64,000 nt of DNA, from the NCBI RefSeq assembly GCF_000312105.1, contig NZ_HE978636.1, positions 6,213-70,212 on the forward strand, read 5' to 3'. The notes beneath the pieces were generated by a model. The model made no database searches. It worked only from the letters and a program-made list of their open reading frames with translations, and had not been told where the DNA came from. Source of the DNA: Aeromicrobium massiliense JC14. GTDB taxonomy: Bacteria > Actinomycetota > Actinomycetes > Propionibacteriales > Nocardioidaceae. Below are positions 46,121 to 55,126 of the stretch, in pieces (within the stretch, counting starts at the first letter, position 1; each line of letters starts with the position of its first letter). The position numbers were made by a program, and so were the translations under genes.

Positions 46121-46627
46121 TCAGGGGCGCGGGCGGTTCCGGACGCGCTCGCCCTTGGCCCGCGCGACGTCGGCGAGGTCGGCCTGGAACTCGACCATGC
46201 GCGCGGTCAGGTCCGGGTCGCCCGCGGCCAGGATGCGCACGGCCAGCAGGCCCGCGTTGCGCGCGTTGCCGATCGACACGGTCGCCACCGGCACGCCGGC
46301 CGGCATCTGGACGATCGAGAGCAGCGAGTCCATGCCGTCGAGGTGCTTGAGCGGCACCGGGACGCCGATGACCGGCAGCGGGGTGACCGCCGCGAGCATG
46401 CCGGGCAGGTGGGCGGCCCCGCCGGCGCCGGCGATGATGACCTCGAGCCCGCGGGCGTGCGCCTCACGGCCGTAGGCCAGCATCTCGTCGGGCATGCGGT
46501 GGGCCGAGACGACGTCGGCCTCATGGGCGACGCCGAACTCCTCGAGCGCCGTCGCCGCGGCCTCCATGGTGGGCCAGTCCGAGTCCGAGCCCATGACGAT
46601 GCCGACGCGCGGCTGCTGGTCACTCAT
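46121..46627 (-). CDS. purE: N5-carboxyaminoimidazole ribonucleotide mutase
   Basis: A 168-residue class I PurE, which moves the carboxyl group of N5-CAIR to give CAIR in purine synthesis. [20 protein letters not shown] binds the substrate phosphate; [12 protein letters not shown] has the catalytic His; [16 protein letters not shown] and [20 protein letters not shown] are conserved. Its ATG overlaps the purK end by eight bases, so the two subunits of this pathway step are coupled. Confidence 0.95.
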   Translation of the reverse strand: MSDQQPRVGIVMGSDSDWPTMEAAATALEEFGVAHEADVVSAHRMPDEMLAYGREAHARGLEVIIAGAGGAAHLPGMLAAVTPLPVIGVPVPLKHLDGMDSLLSIVQMPAGVPVATVSIGNARNAGLLAVRILAAGDPDLTARMVEFQADLADVARAKGERVRNRPRP

Positions 46628-47780
46628 CGACTGCTCCGTTCTCCAGGAGGCGGCCGCCTCGGCGCGCTCGCGCCAGGACGTCCATGAGGTCGTCGCCGTA
46701 GGCGGTGACGTGGCCGACCTTGCGGCCCGGGCGCACCTCCTTGCCGTACAGGTGGACCTTGAGGTCGGGGTCCTGGGCCATGACGACGGCCCGCTGGCCC
46801 TCCAGGTCGGTGACCTTGCCGCCGAGGATGTTGACCATCACCGTCCACGCGGCCCGCGGACGCGTGGAGCCGAGCGGCAGGTCGAGCACCGCGCGGACGT
46901 GGTTCTCGAACTGGCTGGTGACCGCGCCCTCCATCGACCAGTGGCCGGTGTTGTGCGGACGCATCGCCAGCTCGTTGACCAGCAGGCGTCCGTCGTTGGT
47001 CTGGAACATCTCCACGGCCAGCACGCCGGTGACCCCGAGCTCGGTGGCGACCCGCTCGGCGATCTCACGAGCCTGGTCGGCCAGCCGCTGCGGCAGGTCG
47101 GGCGCGGGGGCGGTGACCTCGCGGCACACCCCGTCCTCCTGGCGCGACTCGACGACCGGCCAGGTGACGACGTCGCCGGACGGACGCCGCGCGGCGAGCA
47201 CCGACAGCTCGCGCTGGAAGGCGACGTGCTCCTCGGCGAGCAGCTGGGTGCCGGCGGCGCTGGAGCCGAGCGCCTCGAACGCGGCGTCGGCCTCAGCCAG
47301 CGAGCGGACGAGCCAGACGCCCTTGCCGTCGTAGCCGCCGCGGGTCACCTTGAGGATGAGCGGGTAGCCGCCCAGCGACTCGGCGAACGCGTCGAGCTCC
47401 TGCCGCGTGCTGACCACGGCGTGCCGCGGCCCGGGCACGCCGAGCCCGGCGAGCCGGCTGCGCATGGCCGCCTTGTCCTGGGCGTACAGCAGCGCGTCCG
47501 GGCCGGGACGGGCGACGACGCCCTCGTCCGCCAGGGTGCGCAGGTGGGTCGGCGGGACGTGCTCGTGGTCGAACGTGATGACCGGCGCGTCGCCGACGAC
47601 CTTCCGCAGCACGTCCAGGTCGGTGTAGTCGCCGACCACGTGGTCGGGCACGACCTGGGCGGCCGACACGTCCGCCGCCTCCGCGAGCAGCCGCACGCGG
47701 ACGCCGAGGGCGCTGGCGGACTCCTGCATCATGCGGGCGAGCTGGCCGCCTCCGATGATTCCGAGCTCGGGCTTCGTCAC
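46620..47780 (-). CDS. purK: N5-carboxyaminoimidazole ribonucleotide synthase
   Basis: A 386-residue ATP-grasp enzyme that carboxylates AIR with bicarbonate to N5-CAIR, the substrate of Pur[13 protein letters not shown] is the N-terminal nucleotide fold, [13 protein letters not shown] is the ATP-grasp loop, and [20 protein letters not shown] carries metal and substrate residues. The GTG at 47780 has TACCCT six bases upstream, predicting a leaderless mRNA for the purK-purE operon. Confidence 0.95.
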   Translation of the reverse strand: MTKPELGIIGGGQLARMMQESASALGVRVRLLAEAADVSAAQVVPDHVVGDYTDLDVLRKVVGDAPVITFDHEHVPPTHLRTLADEGVVARPGPDALLYAQDKAAMRSRLAGLGVPGPRHAVVSTRQELDAFAESLGGYPLILKVTRGGYDGKGVWLVRSLAEADAAFEALGSSAAGTQLLAEEHVAFQRELSVLAARRPSGDVVTWPVVESRQEDGVCREVTAPAPDLPQRLADQAREIAERVATELGVTGVLAVEMFQTNDGRLLVNELAMRPHNTGHWSMEGAVTSQFENHVRAVLDLPLGSTRPRAAWTVMVNILGGKVTDLEGQRAVVMAQDPDLKVHLYGKEVRPGRKVGHVTAYGDDLMDVLARARRGGRLLENGAVDE

Positions 47781-47786
47781 CGGAAC

Positions 47787-47792
47787 AGGGTA
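47787..47792 (-). promoter_or_regulatory. -10 element of purK
   Basis: TACCCT on the minus strand, six bases before the GTG at 47780. Confidence 0.5.
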
Positions 47793-47802
47793 GCGAGGCC
47801 GG

Positions 47803-48834
47803 TCAGTGCGCCCGGAACGTGCGCCGCCGGCTGACCGCCACCGGGGTCACGAGGCCGAACCCGCGCAGCGGACGCGCCGGCAGCGGACGCGCCTCGAACT
47901 CCTCGCCGGTCAGCGCCTTGGCCGTCTCCTGGTCGACCAGGACGCGGTTGGCCCGCGCCACCGCGGACATGCGCGCGGCCAGGTTGACCGGCGGGCCGAA
48001 GACGTCGCCGAGCCGGCTGATGACCGAGCCGGTCGCGAGCCCGACGCGGACGTCCGGCAGGTCCTTGCGGGCGCCGATCTGGCGCACGAGCTCCAGCGAG
48101 AGCGTGGTGGCGGTGCGCGGGTCGGGGCAGGTGAAGAGCACGGCGTCGCCGAGCGTCTTGATGACCCGGCCACCGCGTGCGGCGACGATGTCGGTGGCGT
48201 GGTTCTCGAAGCCCTGGACGACCTTGGCCAGGCCGATCTCGTCGAGCTCGTTGGAGAGCTTGGTGAAGCGCGACAGGTCGGCGAAGCCCACCGTGACCCG
48301 CGTGCTGAGCAGCTCGGAGTCGGACTCGCCCAGCGCCTCGACCCGGGCGGCGGACGCGGCGAGGTGACGGCGCCACGCGTACCGCAGCACCTCGTCGAAC
48401 GTCGGCACCACGTCGGTGGCCACGTCGACGGCGGCCTCGAGCCGGGTGCTGGCCCGGCCCTCGCTGACCTGGCTCTCGACGGCGTCGACGATCACCGAGA
48501 TCTGCCAGTCGGCCAGGCGCGACACCAGGTGCCCGATCGCGCGGACGAGCTGGAAGAGGGCGTCGGTCGGCAGCGCCTCGTCGCGCTGCAGCCGGTCGAT
48601 CGCCTCGAGCACGCGGACGTCCTGCTCGGAGTAGGCGGCGGTGTCGCCGGCGTCGGGGAAGCCGATCGCCCGCCACAGCCGCTGGGCCAGCTCGGCGTCG
48701 ACGCCGGCCTGCTCGACGACGTCGGAGCCGGTGAGCTCGCGCTGGTCGCCCAGGATCAGCAGGTTCAGCCGGCGGCGCAGCGCGTCCCGCTCGGCCGACG
48801 ACAGGTGGTGGTGGTCGGGCTCAGACGGACTCAT
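47803..48834 (-). CDS. Class III adenylate cyclase with N-terminal regulatory domain
   Basis: A 343-residue class III nucleotide cyclase similar to pH-sensing Rv1264-type enzymes. Residues about 1-160 are helical and probably autoinhibitory. The catalytic domain (about 175-330) has VTVGFADLSRFTKLSNELDE (metal Asp), VIKTLGDAVLFT (adenine Lys and second metal Asp), VGLATGSVISRLGDVFG and PPVNLAARM, where Asn and Arg serve the transition state. All key residues appear present, so it is likely active in making cAMP. The ATG lies 14 bases inside the end of the PH-domain gene. Confidence 0.88.
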   Translation of the reverse strand: MSPSEPDHHHLSSAERDALRRRLNLLILGDQRELTGSDVVEQAGVDAELAQRLWRAIGFPDAGDTAAYSEQDVRVLEAIDRLQRDEALPTDALFQLVRAIGHLVSRLADWQISVIVDAVESQVSEGRASTRLEAAVDVATDVVPTFDEVLRYAWRRHLAASAARVEALGESDSELLSTRVTVGFADLSRFTKLSNELDEIGLAKVVQGFENHATDIVAARGGRVIKTLGDAVLFTCPDPRTATTLSLELVRQIGARKDLPDVRVGLATGSVISRLGDVFGPPVNLAARMSAVARANRVLVDQETAKALTGEEFEARPLPARPLRGFGLVTPVAVSRRRTFRAH

Positions 48835-49333
48835 GGTGGCCGCTCGCGCTCCCCTCGGCGTGGATCAGCTCGGTCAGCGTGCGGTGCAGCTCGTCGACCC
48901 CCGGCACGTCGTGCAGGCGCAGCCCGGTCTGCTCGCTGGCGTCGTGGATGACGAGCGTCCCACTGCCCAGCACCCGGTCGTTGAGGTTCTTCTCGAACGA
49001 GACGTCGTTCACCCGGCTCAGCGGGATCACCCGGCCGGTGCGGGTGAGCAGGCCCTTCTGCTCGACGATGCGCTTGTTCGTGACCGTGTACGTCCAGGTC
49101 AGCCAGCGCAGGAAGGGCAGCACCGAGCGCCACAGCACGAGCACGAGCGCGACCCCGGCCACCGCCCAGGCGGCGCTCGCGCCGGCCTGGTCGCGGGTCC
49201 AGGCGGCCAGGAAGCCGCCGGCGGCCGCGACCACGAGCAGGACGACGACCGGCGCCAGCAGCACCTTCACGTGCGTGCGGGTGGACGCGACGACACGCTC
49301 GCCGTCGGTCATGAGCCTGCGCGGGAGCGTCAT
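48821..49333 (-). CDS. Bacterial PH-domain membrane protein (Rv3278c-like)
   Basis: A 170-residue protein. Two hydrophobic helices (about 24-46 and 52-72, VKVLLAPVVVLLVVAAAGGF) precede a bPH_2 domain (about 80-160): YTVTNKRIVEQKGLLTRTGR, then IPLSRVNDVSFEKNL. These domains are of unknown function, though some recognise membrane stress or lipids. CAGACT six bases before the ATG is a weak -10. The gene ends 14 bases into the cyclase, so they may be coupled. The order PH-domain, birA, accD5 matches M. tuberculosis. Confidence 0.85.
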   Translation of the reverse strand: MTLPRRLMTDGERVVASTRTHVKVLLAPVVVLLVVAAAGGFLAAWTRDQAGASAAWAVAGVALVLVLWRSVLPFLRWLTWTYTVTNKRIVEQKGLLTRTGRVIPLSRVNDVSFEKNLNDRVLGSGTLVIHDASEQTGLRLHDVPGVDELHRTLTELIHAEGSASGHHESV

Positions 49334-49369
49334 GGCGTCAGTCTGGCACGCAGGCGCCGGCGTCCGGCG

Positions 49370-50170
49370 TCATGCCACGGCGCGCACGTGGGTCACGTCG
49401 CCGGCGCTGACCGCCTGCCCGGCCACGACGAGACGGCCCTCGAGGTCGACCGTCTCCGCGGTGCCCTCCAGGGTGCTGCCGTCGGGCATCTCGACCCGCA
49501 CCTGCCGGCCGAGCGTCGCGCAGCGGCGCACGTACGACTCGCGGACGTTGGTCGGCTCGCCCTCGTCGGCGACCCAGGCCCGGTGCAGCGCGTCGAACGT
49601 GCGCAGCAGCTCGCGCAGCACCACCGTGCGGTCGATCGTCGAGGCGCCCTCCAGCAGCATCGACGTCGCGGTCGGGACGGGCAGCTCGTCGGCCCGCAGC
49701 CCGGTGTTCAGCCCGACGCCGACGACAGCGGCCGGGCCGTCGGGCGTCACCACCACCTCGACCAGGATGCCGGCGAGCTTGTGGTCGTCCACGAGGACGT
49801 CGTTCGGCCACTTCAGCGCCGACGGCACGTCGAACGAGCGGACGGTGGCGTCGACCGCGAGCCCGGTGAGCAGCGGCAGCCACGCCCAGCGGTGCATCGG
49901 CACCTCGCGCGCGGCCACCAGCATCGAGACGGCCAGGCCGGACGAGCGCGGCTGCTCCCAGCGCCGGTCCAGGCGTCCGCGCCCGGCGGTCTGCTGCTCG
50001 GTGACCACCACCGTGCCGGCCGGGGCGCCGTCGCGGGCCAGGGCGGCCAGGTCGGCGTTCGTGCTGCCCGTGCGGGTGCTGACCCGGACGTCCGCCCAGC
50101 GCGTGCGCGCCAGCGCGGTGCGCAGCGCGCGGACGTCCAGGGGCGGTCGGTCGAGGTCCTCGTAGGCCAT
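49370..50170 (-). CDS. birA: Biotin-[acetyl-CoA-carboxylase] ligase
   Basis: A 266-residue biotin protein ligase that makes biotinyl-AMP and attaches biotin to the BCCP lysine, here most likely K552 of AccA. STRTGSTNADLAALARDGAP binds biotin, TEQQTAGRGRLDRRWEQP is the adenylate loop (GRGR), and ALKWPNDVLVDDHKLAGIL is the conserved lysine region. It lacks the N-terminal HTH of E. coli BirA, so it is enzymatic only. ATG at 50170, divergent from accD with 49 bases between starts. Confidence 0.93.
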   Translation of the reverse strand: MAYEDLDRPPLDVRALRTALARTRWADVRVSTRTGSTNADLAALARDGAPAGTVVVTEQQTAGRGRLDRRWEQPRSSGLAVSMLVAAREVPMHRWAWLPLLTGLAVDATVRSFDVPSALKWPNDVLVDDHKLAGILVEVVVTPDGPAAVVGVGLNTGLRADELPVPTATSMLLEGASTIDRTVVLRELLRTFDALHRAWVADEGEPTNVRESYVRRCATLGRQVRVEMPDGSTLEGTAETVDLEGRLVVAGQAVSAGDVTHVRAVA

Positions 50171-50178
50171 ATGACTAG

Positions 50179-50186
50179 CCTCACAC
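50179..50186 (+). promoter_or_regulatory. CCTCACAC motif upstream of accD
   Basis: CCTCACAC ends 21 bases before the accD -10 element. The same eight bases occur at 58498-58505, 22 bases before the -10 of accA. A shared regulator of the two carboxylase genes is possible but unproven. Confidence 0.3.
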
Positions 50187-50187
50187 A

Positions 50188-50200
50188 CCCCTCCGAGGGG
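50188..50200. promoter_or_regulatory. Palindrome in the birA/accD divergent promoter
   Basis: CCCCTCCGAGGGG: six-base arms around one central base, in the spacer just upstream of the accD -10 (50208-50213). A possible operator for a carboxylase regulator. Confidence 0.4.
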
Positions 50201-50207
50201 CCCTGGA

Positions 50208-50213
50208 TACCCT
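50208..50213 (+). promoter_or_regulatory. -10 element of accD
   Basis: TACCCT, six bases before the GTG at 50220; predicts a leaderless mRNA. Confidence 0.5.
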
Positions 50214-50219
50214 AAGGCG

Positions 50220-51809
50220 GTGAGCGAACAGATCGAGGTCCACCCGGAGCTGCACACCACGGCGGGGAAGATCAGCGACTTCCAGCGCCGCCAGCACGAG
50301 GCCACCGTCGAGATGGCCGAGCGTGCAAAGGAGAAGCAGCACAAGAAGGGACGCCAGAGCGCCCGCGAGCGCATCGAGCAGCTCTTCGACGAGGGCTCGT
50401 TCGTCGAGCTCGACGCGCTGGCCCGGCACCGCAGCGTCGCCTTCGACCAGCAGAAGAACCGCCCGCTCGGCGACGGCGTCATCACCGGCTACGGCACGAT
50501 CGACGGCCGTCAGGTGTGCGTGTTCAGCCAGGACTTCAGCGTCTTCGGCGGCAGCCTGGGCGAGGTCTACGGCGAGAAGATCCTCAAGGTCATGGACCTC
50601 GCGCTCAAGACCGGCAGCCCGATCATCGGCATCAACGAGGGCGCCGGCGCCCGCATCCAGGAGGGCGTCGTCTCGCTCGGTCTGTACGGCGAGATCTTCA
50701 AGCGCAACGTGCACGCCTCGGGCGTCATCCCGCAGATCAGCCTGATCATGGGCTCCTGCGCCGGCGGCCACGTCTACTCCCCCGCCGTCACCGACTTCAC
50801 GGTGATGGTCGACAAGACCTCCAACATGTTCATCACCGGCCCGGACGTCATCAAGACCGTCACCGGCGAGGACGTCTCCATGGAGGAGCTCGGCGGCGCG
50901 CGCACGCACAACACCAAGAGCGGCAACGCCCACTACATGGGCCACGACGAGCACGACGCGCTCGAGTACGTGAAGGCGCTCATCTCCTACCTGCCGCAGA
51001 ACAACCTCGAGGAGCCCGAGGTCTACGACGAGGTCGTCGACCTGGAGCCGTCCGAGACCGACCTGGCGCTCGACACGCTCATCCCCGACTCGGCGAACCA
51101 GCCCTACGACATCCGCACCGTCATCGAGGCGACGCTGGACGACGGCGACTTCCTCGAGGTCCAGTCGCTGTTCGCGCCCAACATCGTCGTCGGCTTCGGC
51201 CGGGTCGAGGGCCGCAGCGTCGGCGTCGTCGGCAACCAGCCGATGCAGTTCGCCGGCTGCCTCGACATCGACGCGTCCGAGAAGGCCGCGCGCTTCGTGC
51301 GCACCTGCGACGCGTTCAACATCCCGGTGCTCACGTTCGTCGACGTCCCGGGCTTCCTGCCCGGCACCGACCAGGAGTGGAACGGCATCATCCGCCGCGG
51401 CGCGAAGCTGATCTACGCCTACGCCGAGGCCACCGTCCCGCTGGTCACGATCATCACGCGCAAGGCGTACGGCGGCGCGTACGACGTCATGGGCTCCAAG
51501 CACCTGGGCGCCGACGTGAACCTGGCCTGGCCGACCGCCCAGATCGCGGTCATGGGCGCCTCGGGCGCGGCGAACATCATCTTCCGCAAGGAGATCGCCG
51601 CCTCCGACGACCCCGAGGCCCGTCGCCAGGAGCTGATGGTCGAGTACGAGGACTCGCTCTGCAACCCCTACGTGGCGGCCGAGCGCGGCTACATCGACGG
51701 CGTCATCCAGCCGTCGCAGACCCGCGCCGAGGTCGTGAAGGCGCTGCGCCTGCTCAAGACCAAGCGCGAGACGCTGCCGCCGAAGAAGCACGGGAACATC
51801 CCGCTGTGA
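50220..51809 (+). CDS. accD: Acyl-CoA carboxylase beta (carboxyltransferase) subunit, AccD5-like
   Basis: A 529-residue carboxyltransferase that moves CO2 from carboxybiotin to propionyl- or acetyl-CoA. The N-terminal half has [20 protein letters not shown] and [25 protein letters not shown] forms an oxyanion site. The C-terminal half has [20 protein letters not shown] and [16 protein letters not shown]. These match AccD5/PccB. The GTG start follows TACCCT by six bases. The epsilon subunit gene overlaps its stop (GTGA), and birA is divergent. It works with AccA at 58565. Confidence 0.95.
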   Translation: MSEQIEVHPELHTTAGKISDFQRRQHEATVEMAERAKEKQHKKGRQSARERIEQLFDEGSFVELDALARHRSVAFDQQKNRPLGDGVITGYGTIDGRQVCVFSQDFSVFGGSLGEVYGEKILKVMDLALKTGSPIIGINEGAGARIQEGVVSLGLYGEIFKRNVHASGVIPQISLIMGSCAGGHVYSPAVTDFTVMVDKTSNMFITGPDVIKTVTGEDVSMEELGGARTHNTKSGNAHYMGHDEHDALEYVKALISYLPQNNLEEPEVYDEVVDLEPSETDLALDTLIPDSANQPYDIRTVIEATLDDGDFLEVQSLFAPNIVVGFGRVEGRSVGVVGNQPMQFAGCLDIDASEKAARFVRTCDAFNIPVLTFVDVPGFLPGTDQEWNGIIRRGAKLIYAYAEATVPLVTIITRKAYGGAYDVMGSKHLGADVNLAWPTAQIAVMGASGAANIIFRKEIAASDDPEARRQELMVEYEDSLCNPYVAAERGYIDGVIQPSQTRAEVVKALRLLKTKRETLPPKKHGNIPL

Positions 51810-52069
51810 GCGAGCACGACGAGACGGCCGGGACGCCCGAGGTGCCTGCCGCGAAGCCAGTGCTGCGGGTGGTCAAGGGCGACCTGACGCCCGAGGAGCT
51901 CGCCGCCCTGGTGGCGGTCGTCGCCGCCCGCAACGCGGCCGCCGCGAACGCCGCCGCGCGCGAGGCCGGACGCAGGCGCGTCCGCTCCGAGTGGGGCCAC
52001 CCGGCCCGCGCCGTGCGCGGCACCCACCGCCACGGCGCCGACCAGTGGCGCCGCTCCGCCTGGGGCTGA
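51806..52069 (+). CDS. accE: Acyl-CoA carboxylase epsilon subunit
   Basis: An 87-residue protein with the core of the actinobacterial epsilon family: [20 protein letters not shown] followed by [13 protein letters not shown] and a C-terminal [14 protein letters not shown], then WRRSAWG. In Streptomyces and mycobacteria, epsilon binds the alpha and beta subunits and raises activity. It starts at the GTG overlapping the accD stop (GTGA). It is found only in actinobacteria. Confidence 0.9.
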   Translation: MSEHDETAGTPEVPAAKPVLRVVKGDLTPEELAALVAVVAARNAAAANAAAREAGRRRVRSEWGHPARAVRGTHRHGADQWRRSAWG

Positions 52070-52089
52070 GCCCCACCAGCACGTCGTCC

Positions 52090-52169
52090 GGTTTCCCTGG
52101 GGCCCCAGGGAAACCGCCAGGTCCCCGGGATGCTTCCCGGGGACCTGGTGGCTTCCCGGGGACCTGTGG
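52090..52169 (+). repeat. Tandem hairpins after accE
   Basis: A 26-base perfect palindrome (52090-52115, centre CTGGGGCCCCAG) is followed by a hairpin with 14-base arms CCAGGTCCCCGGGA (52117-52130) and TCCCGGGGACCTGG (52135-52148), loop TGCT. GCTTCCCGGGGACCTG recurs directly at 52132-52147 and 52151-52166, so the first arm could pair with either copy. It probably ends the accD-accE transcript; the alternative pairing could be regulatory. Confidence 0.6.
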
Positions 52170-52182
52170 CGGTCGGCCGCGG

Positions 52183-52198
52183 TCGGACGATCGTCCGA
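52183..52198. promoter_or_regulatory. 16-bp perfect palindrome
   Basis: TCGGACGATCGTCCGA, centred at 52190/52191, about 90 bases before the ATG at 52286. It is a candidate operator for the small exported protein gene; no partner is identified. Confidence 0.35.
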
Positions 52199-52285
52199 GA
52201 ACCCCACCTTCTCGGTCTAGCCGCAGGACGACGAGCGCCTGCCCGCGCTACAGAGGACACCTGACCGCACGATCGGGGGATCCTC

Positions 52286-52705
52286 ATGAAGCGCTGGGCC
52301 GTCGGGGTCCTCACCGTCACCCTCGTCGCCGCCGTGGCGTTGACCGGCCTGGCAGCCGCGGCCGCGCTGCGCCCGTCCTCCGAGCCGAGCCCTCGGGTCG
52401 AGCCGGCCGCGCCGTCGCCGGCCTCGCCCCATGACGTCCGGGAAGATGTCGACCCGGACGACGCCGCCCCGGTGGCACCAGGCGACCTCCTGGGCGACGC
52501 GCTGGAGGCGGAGAAGCGTGCCCAGGCCGCGCGCCGGGGACCGGTGGGACCTCCACCCGCGAGCACCAGCTGCACGACGGTGGGCGAGGTCACGGAGTGC
52601 CTCGTCCTCACGCCGTTCCGGGAGCTGACGCCTGAGGAGTCGGAACGCGCTCTCGAGGAGCTCCGGCAGACCCGCGGTGACGGGGCGGCCCAGTCGTCCC
52701 GTTGA
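52286..52705 (+). CDS. Hypothetical exported protein
   Basis: A 139-residue protein with an N-terminal signal sequence or anchor (MKRWAVGVLTVTLVAAVALT, then GLAAAAAL). The middle is Pro/Ser/Asp-rich and likely disordered. Near the C-terminus two cysteines (STSCTTVGEVTECLVLTPF) could form a disulfide, and ELTPEESERALEELRQTRG is a charged helix. No family is recognised. GGGGGA gives a ribosome site. It is convergent with the GGDEF-EAL gene. Confidence 0.65.
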   Translation: MKRWAVGVLTVTLVAAVALTGLAAAAALRPSSEPSPRVEPAAPSPASPHDVREDVDPDDAAPVAPGDLLGDALEAEKRAQAARRGPVGPPPASTSCTTVGEVTECLVLTPFRELTPEESERALEELRQTRGDGAAQSSR

Positions 52706-52738
52706 CCCGTCGGCCCCACGAGGCGCGGACGTCCTGGA

Positions 52739-55003
52739 TCAGGACCGCTGGTCGACCGCGGTGCGCTCCTGGAACCAGGCGCGCACCTCGTCGGCCGGGA
52801 CCGGGCGGGCGTGCAGGTAGCCCTGGCTGACGTCGCAGCCCAGCGCGCGCAGCGCGTCCAGGGTCTCGGCGTCCTCGACCCCCTCGGCCACGACCCGCAG
52901 CTGCAGGCGGCGCGCGAGCTCGATCGTCCCGGCCACCACGGCGTGCGTGCGCGGGTCGGCCAGGAGGCGGCGAACGAACGAGCGGTCGATCTTCAGCTCG
53001 TCCACCGGCAGGTCGGCCAGGTAGGCCAGGGACGAGTAGCCGGTGCCGAAGTCGTCGATGCTCAGGCCGACGCCTCGCTCGGCCAACGACTGCAGCACGG
53101 GCGGCACCGCCTCGACGTTCTCCATCAGCACCGACTCGGTGATCTCGAGGGTGAGCAGCGCGGGTGCCAGGCCGGTCGCGGTGAGCGCCTCCTGCACCAG
53201 GCACACCACGTCGCCGTCGGCGAACGAGGACGACGACAGGTTGACCGAGACGCGGTAGGGGAAGCCGGCCTCCGCCCAGCGGGCGGCCTCGAGCGCGGCG
53301 AGCCGCAGCACCTGGCGGGTCAGCGGCGCCATGAGGCCGTGCCGCTCGACGAGGTCCACGAACGCGACCGGGGCCAGGAGCCCGTGGCGGGGGTGGTGCC
53401 AGCGCACGAGCGCCTCGGCACCCACCACGGCACCGGTCCGCGCGTCCACCTGCGGCTGGAAGTGCACGACGACCTCGCCGCACGCCGGGTCCGGGTCCTG
53501 GGCCAGCAGGCCGCGCAGCTCCTCGACCCGTTCGTGGCGCAGCCGCTCGCGCTCGTCCTCGGCCGGGTCGAACGCCGCCACCTGGGTGTTGGCCGCCCGG
53601 GCGGCGTACATGGCGGCCTGGCCGCGACGCAGCAGCTCCACGCCCGCCGGGGCCGGCTGCTCGTCGGGGTGGACGTGCGTGACGCCGACGTGGACGCCGA
53701 GCCGGACCACCGCGTCGGGCACGTCGAACGGCTGCGTGACGGCGTCCGCGACCCGGGCCGCGACCTCGAGGGCGTGGTGCTCGTCGGCCCCGGGCAGGAG
53801 CACCGCGAACTCGTCGCCGGTGACCCGGGCCAGGACGTGGCGGCCCTCCAGCAGGTCCGCGACCCGTCCGGCGACGGCGCGCAGGACGTGGTCGCCGGTG
53901 TCCGGGCCGTAGCGGTCGTTGACGTGCTTGAAGCCACCCAGGTCGAGGACGAGCAGCGCCGCCTCGTGCCGGTCGCGGCCGGTGCCGGGCGCGGACGCCA
54001 GGGCCGCGACCAGGCCGCGGCGGTTGGCCAGGCCGGTCAGGTCGTCGGTCCGGGCCTCGCGCCGGGCCCGGGCCAGCGACTCCAGCTCGCGCACGATGCC
54101 CGAGACCCGCGAGAACGTCACGACGGTCGCCGCGACGCCGATCGTCGCGGCGAGGCGGGTCCGGGCCAGGTCCGAGAACGCGGTGACCGCCAGCAGGAGG
54201 CTGCCGGCGCCGAGCAGCACCAGGGACCACGTCGAGGTGACGGGCGGGCGCACCACGTCCGGACGCCTGGCCGGCAACGGTCGCTGCGCGGCCGCGACCG
54301 CCGCCGCACAGATCGTGACCTGCCCCAGCGCGCTCGCGCGCTCGGTGAGGGCGAAGCCGCCGGACGACAGGGCGCTCTGGCACACCACGTGGACGCCGTA
54401 GGCGCCGACGACGCCCCACAGCCGCACGTCGCGGGCCATGCCGGCGAGCACGCCCACCGCCAGGCAGGTGGCGATGAGCACGGCGCCGATGCTCAGCTGG
54501 CCCAGCCACGCCACCAGCTGCCAGGCCGGCCACCAGGCCGGCGAGACGTCCATCGCCTGGGCCAGCAGCAGCCCGGCGCTGACCAGCACCGCGACCGAGC
54601 CCAGGGCGTTCACCCAGTCGCCGGCGTCCGGGGCGCCACGTCCCAGCCGGCTCCAGCGCAGCACCGCCTGGAACGCGAACACCGAGGCCAGGGTCGAGCC
54701 GGTCATGAAGCCGAGAGCCGCGGGCAGGTCGGCCCCGGCCGCACCCGCGACCACGTCCGCGAGCAGACCGGCGGCCAACAGCTGGGCGGCGGTCGCCAGG
54801 GCGCGCTGGGGGCCGCCGTCGCGGAGAACCAGGCCCGTCCCGGCCAGCATCCAGCCCGCCTGCACCAGCAGCAGGACGGCCACGCAGGTCTGGAGCACCG
54901 GGTCCGGACCGGGGGTGAGCGCCACGCGCACCTGCGCCAGCACCGCGGCCACGGGCAGCGCGAGGCGCAGCGGGCCGCGCAGGGCCACGAGCACGGTGCT
55001 CAT
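52739..55003 (-). CDS. Membrane GGDEF-EAL protein, likely c-di-GMP phosphodiesterase
   Basis: A 754-residue protein. About eight hydrophobic helices (residues 10-310) form a membrane sensor. The GGDEF domain (about 325-485) has TDDLTGLANRRGL but its signature reads TGDEF, so cyclase activity is uncertain. The EAL domain (about 505-750) keeps EALVRW, NLSSSSF, EITESVL, DDFGTGYSSLAYL, KIDRSFV, AEGVED and QGYL, so phosphodiesterase residues look intact. It would lower cellular c-di-GMP, with GGDEF perhaps a GTP-binding regulator. Confidence 0.9.
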   Translation of the reverse strand: MSTVLVALRGPLRLALPVAAVLAQVRVALTPGPDPVLQTCVAVLLLVQAGWMLAGTGLVLRDGGPQRALATAAQLLAAGLLADVVAGAAGADLPAALGFMTGSTLASVFAFQAVLRWSRLGRGAPDAGDWVNALGSVAVLVSAGLLLAQAMDVSPAWWPAWQLVAWLGQLSIGAVLIATCLAVGVLAGMARDVRLWGVVGAYGVHVVCQSALSSGGFALTERASALGQVTICAAAVAAAQRPLPARRPDVVRPPVTSTWSLVLLGAGSLLLAVTAFSDLARTRLAATIGVAATVVTFSRVSGIVRELESLARARREARTDDLTGLANRRGLVAALASAPGTGRDRHEAALLVLDLGGFKHVNDRYGPDTGDHVLRAVAGRVADLLEGRHVLARVTGDEFAVLLPGADEHHALEVAARVADAVTQPFDVPDAVVRLGVHVGVTHVHPDEQPAPAGVELLRRGQAAMYAARAANTQVAAFDPAEDERERLRHERVEELRGLLAQDPDPACGEVVVHFQPQVDARTGAVVGAEALVRWHHPRHGLLAPVAFVDLVERHGLMAPLTRQVLRLAALEAARWAEAGFPYRVSVNLSSSSFADGDVVCLVQEALTATGLAPALLTLEITESVLMENVEAVPPVLQSLAERGVGLSIDDFGTGYSSLAYLADLPVDELKIDRSFVRRLLADPRTHAVVAGTIELARRLQLRVVAEGVEDAETLDALRALGCDVSQGYLHARPVPADEVRAWFQERTAVDQRS

Positions 55004-55112
55004 CGGTCGCCTGGTCCCCCGTCCTGGTGCCGTGCCACGTCCCCGGGCAGGGGGCGGACCCTGTCCATCGGCAGGCGCGAGCCGGACGTGAGCGTCCCGG
55101 ACGAACAGGGCC

Positions 55113-55118
55113 TAGGCT
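55113..55118 (+). promoter_or_regulatory. -10 element of maf
   Basis: TAGGCT, eight bases before the ATG at 55127; predicts a leaderless mRNA. Confidence 0.45.
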
Positions 55119-55126
55119 GCCCAGCG

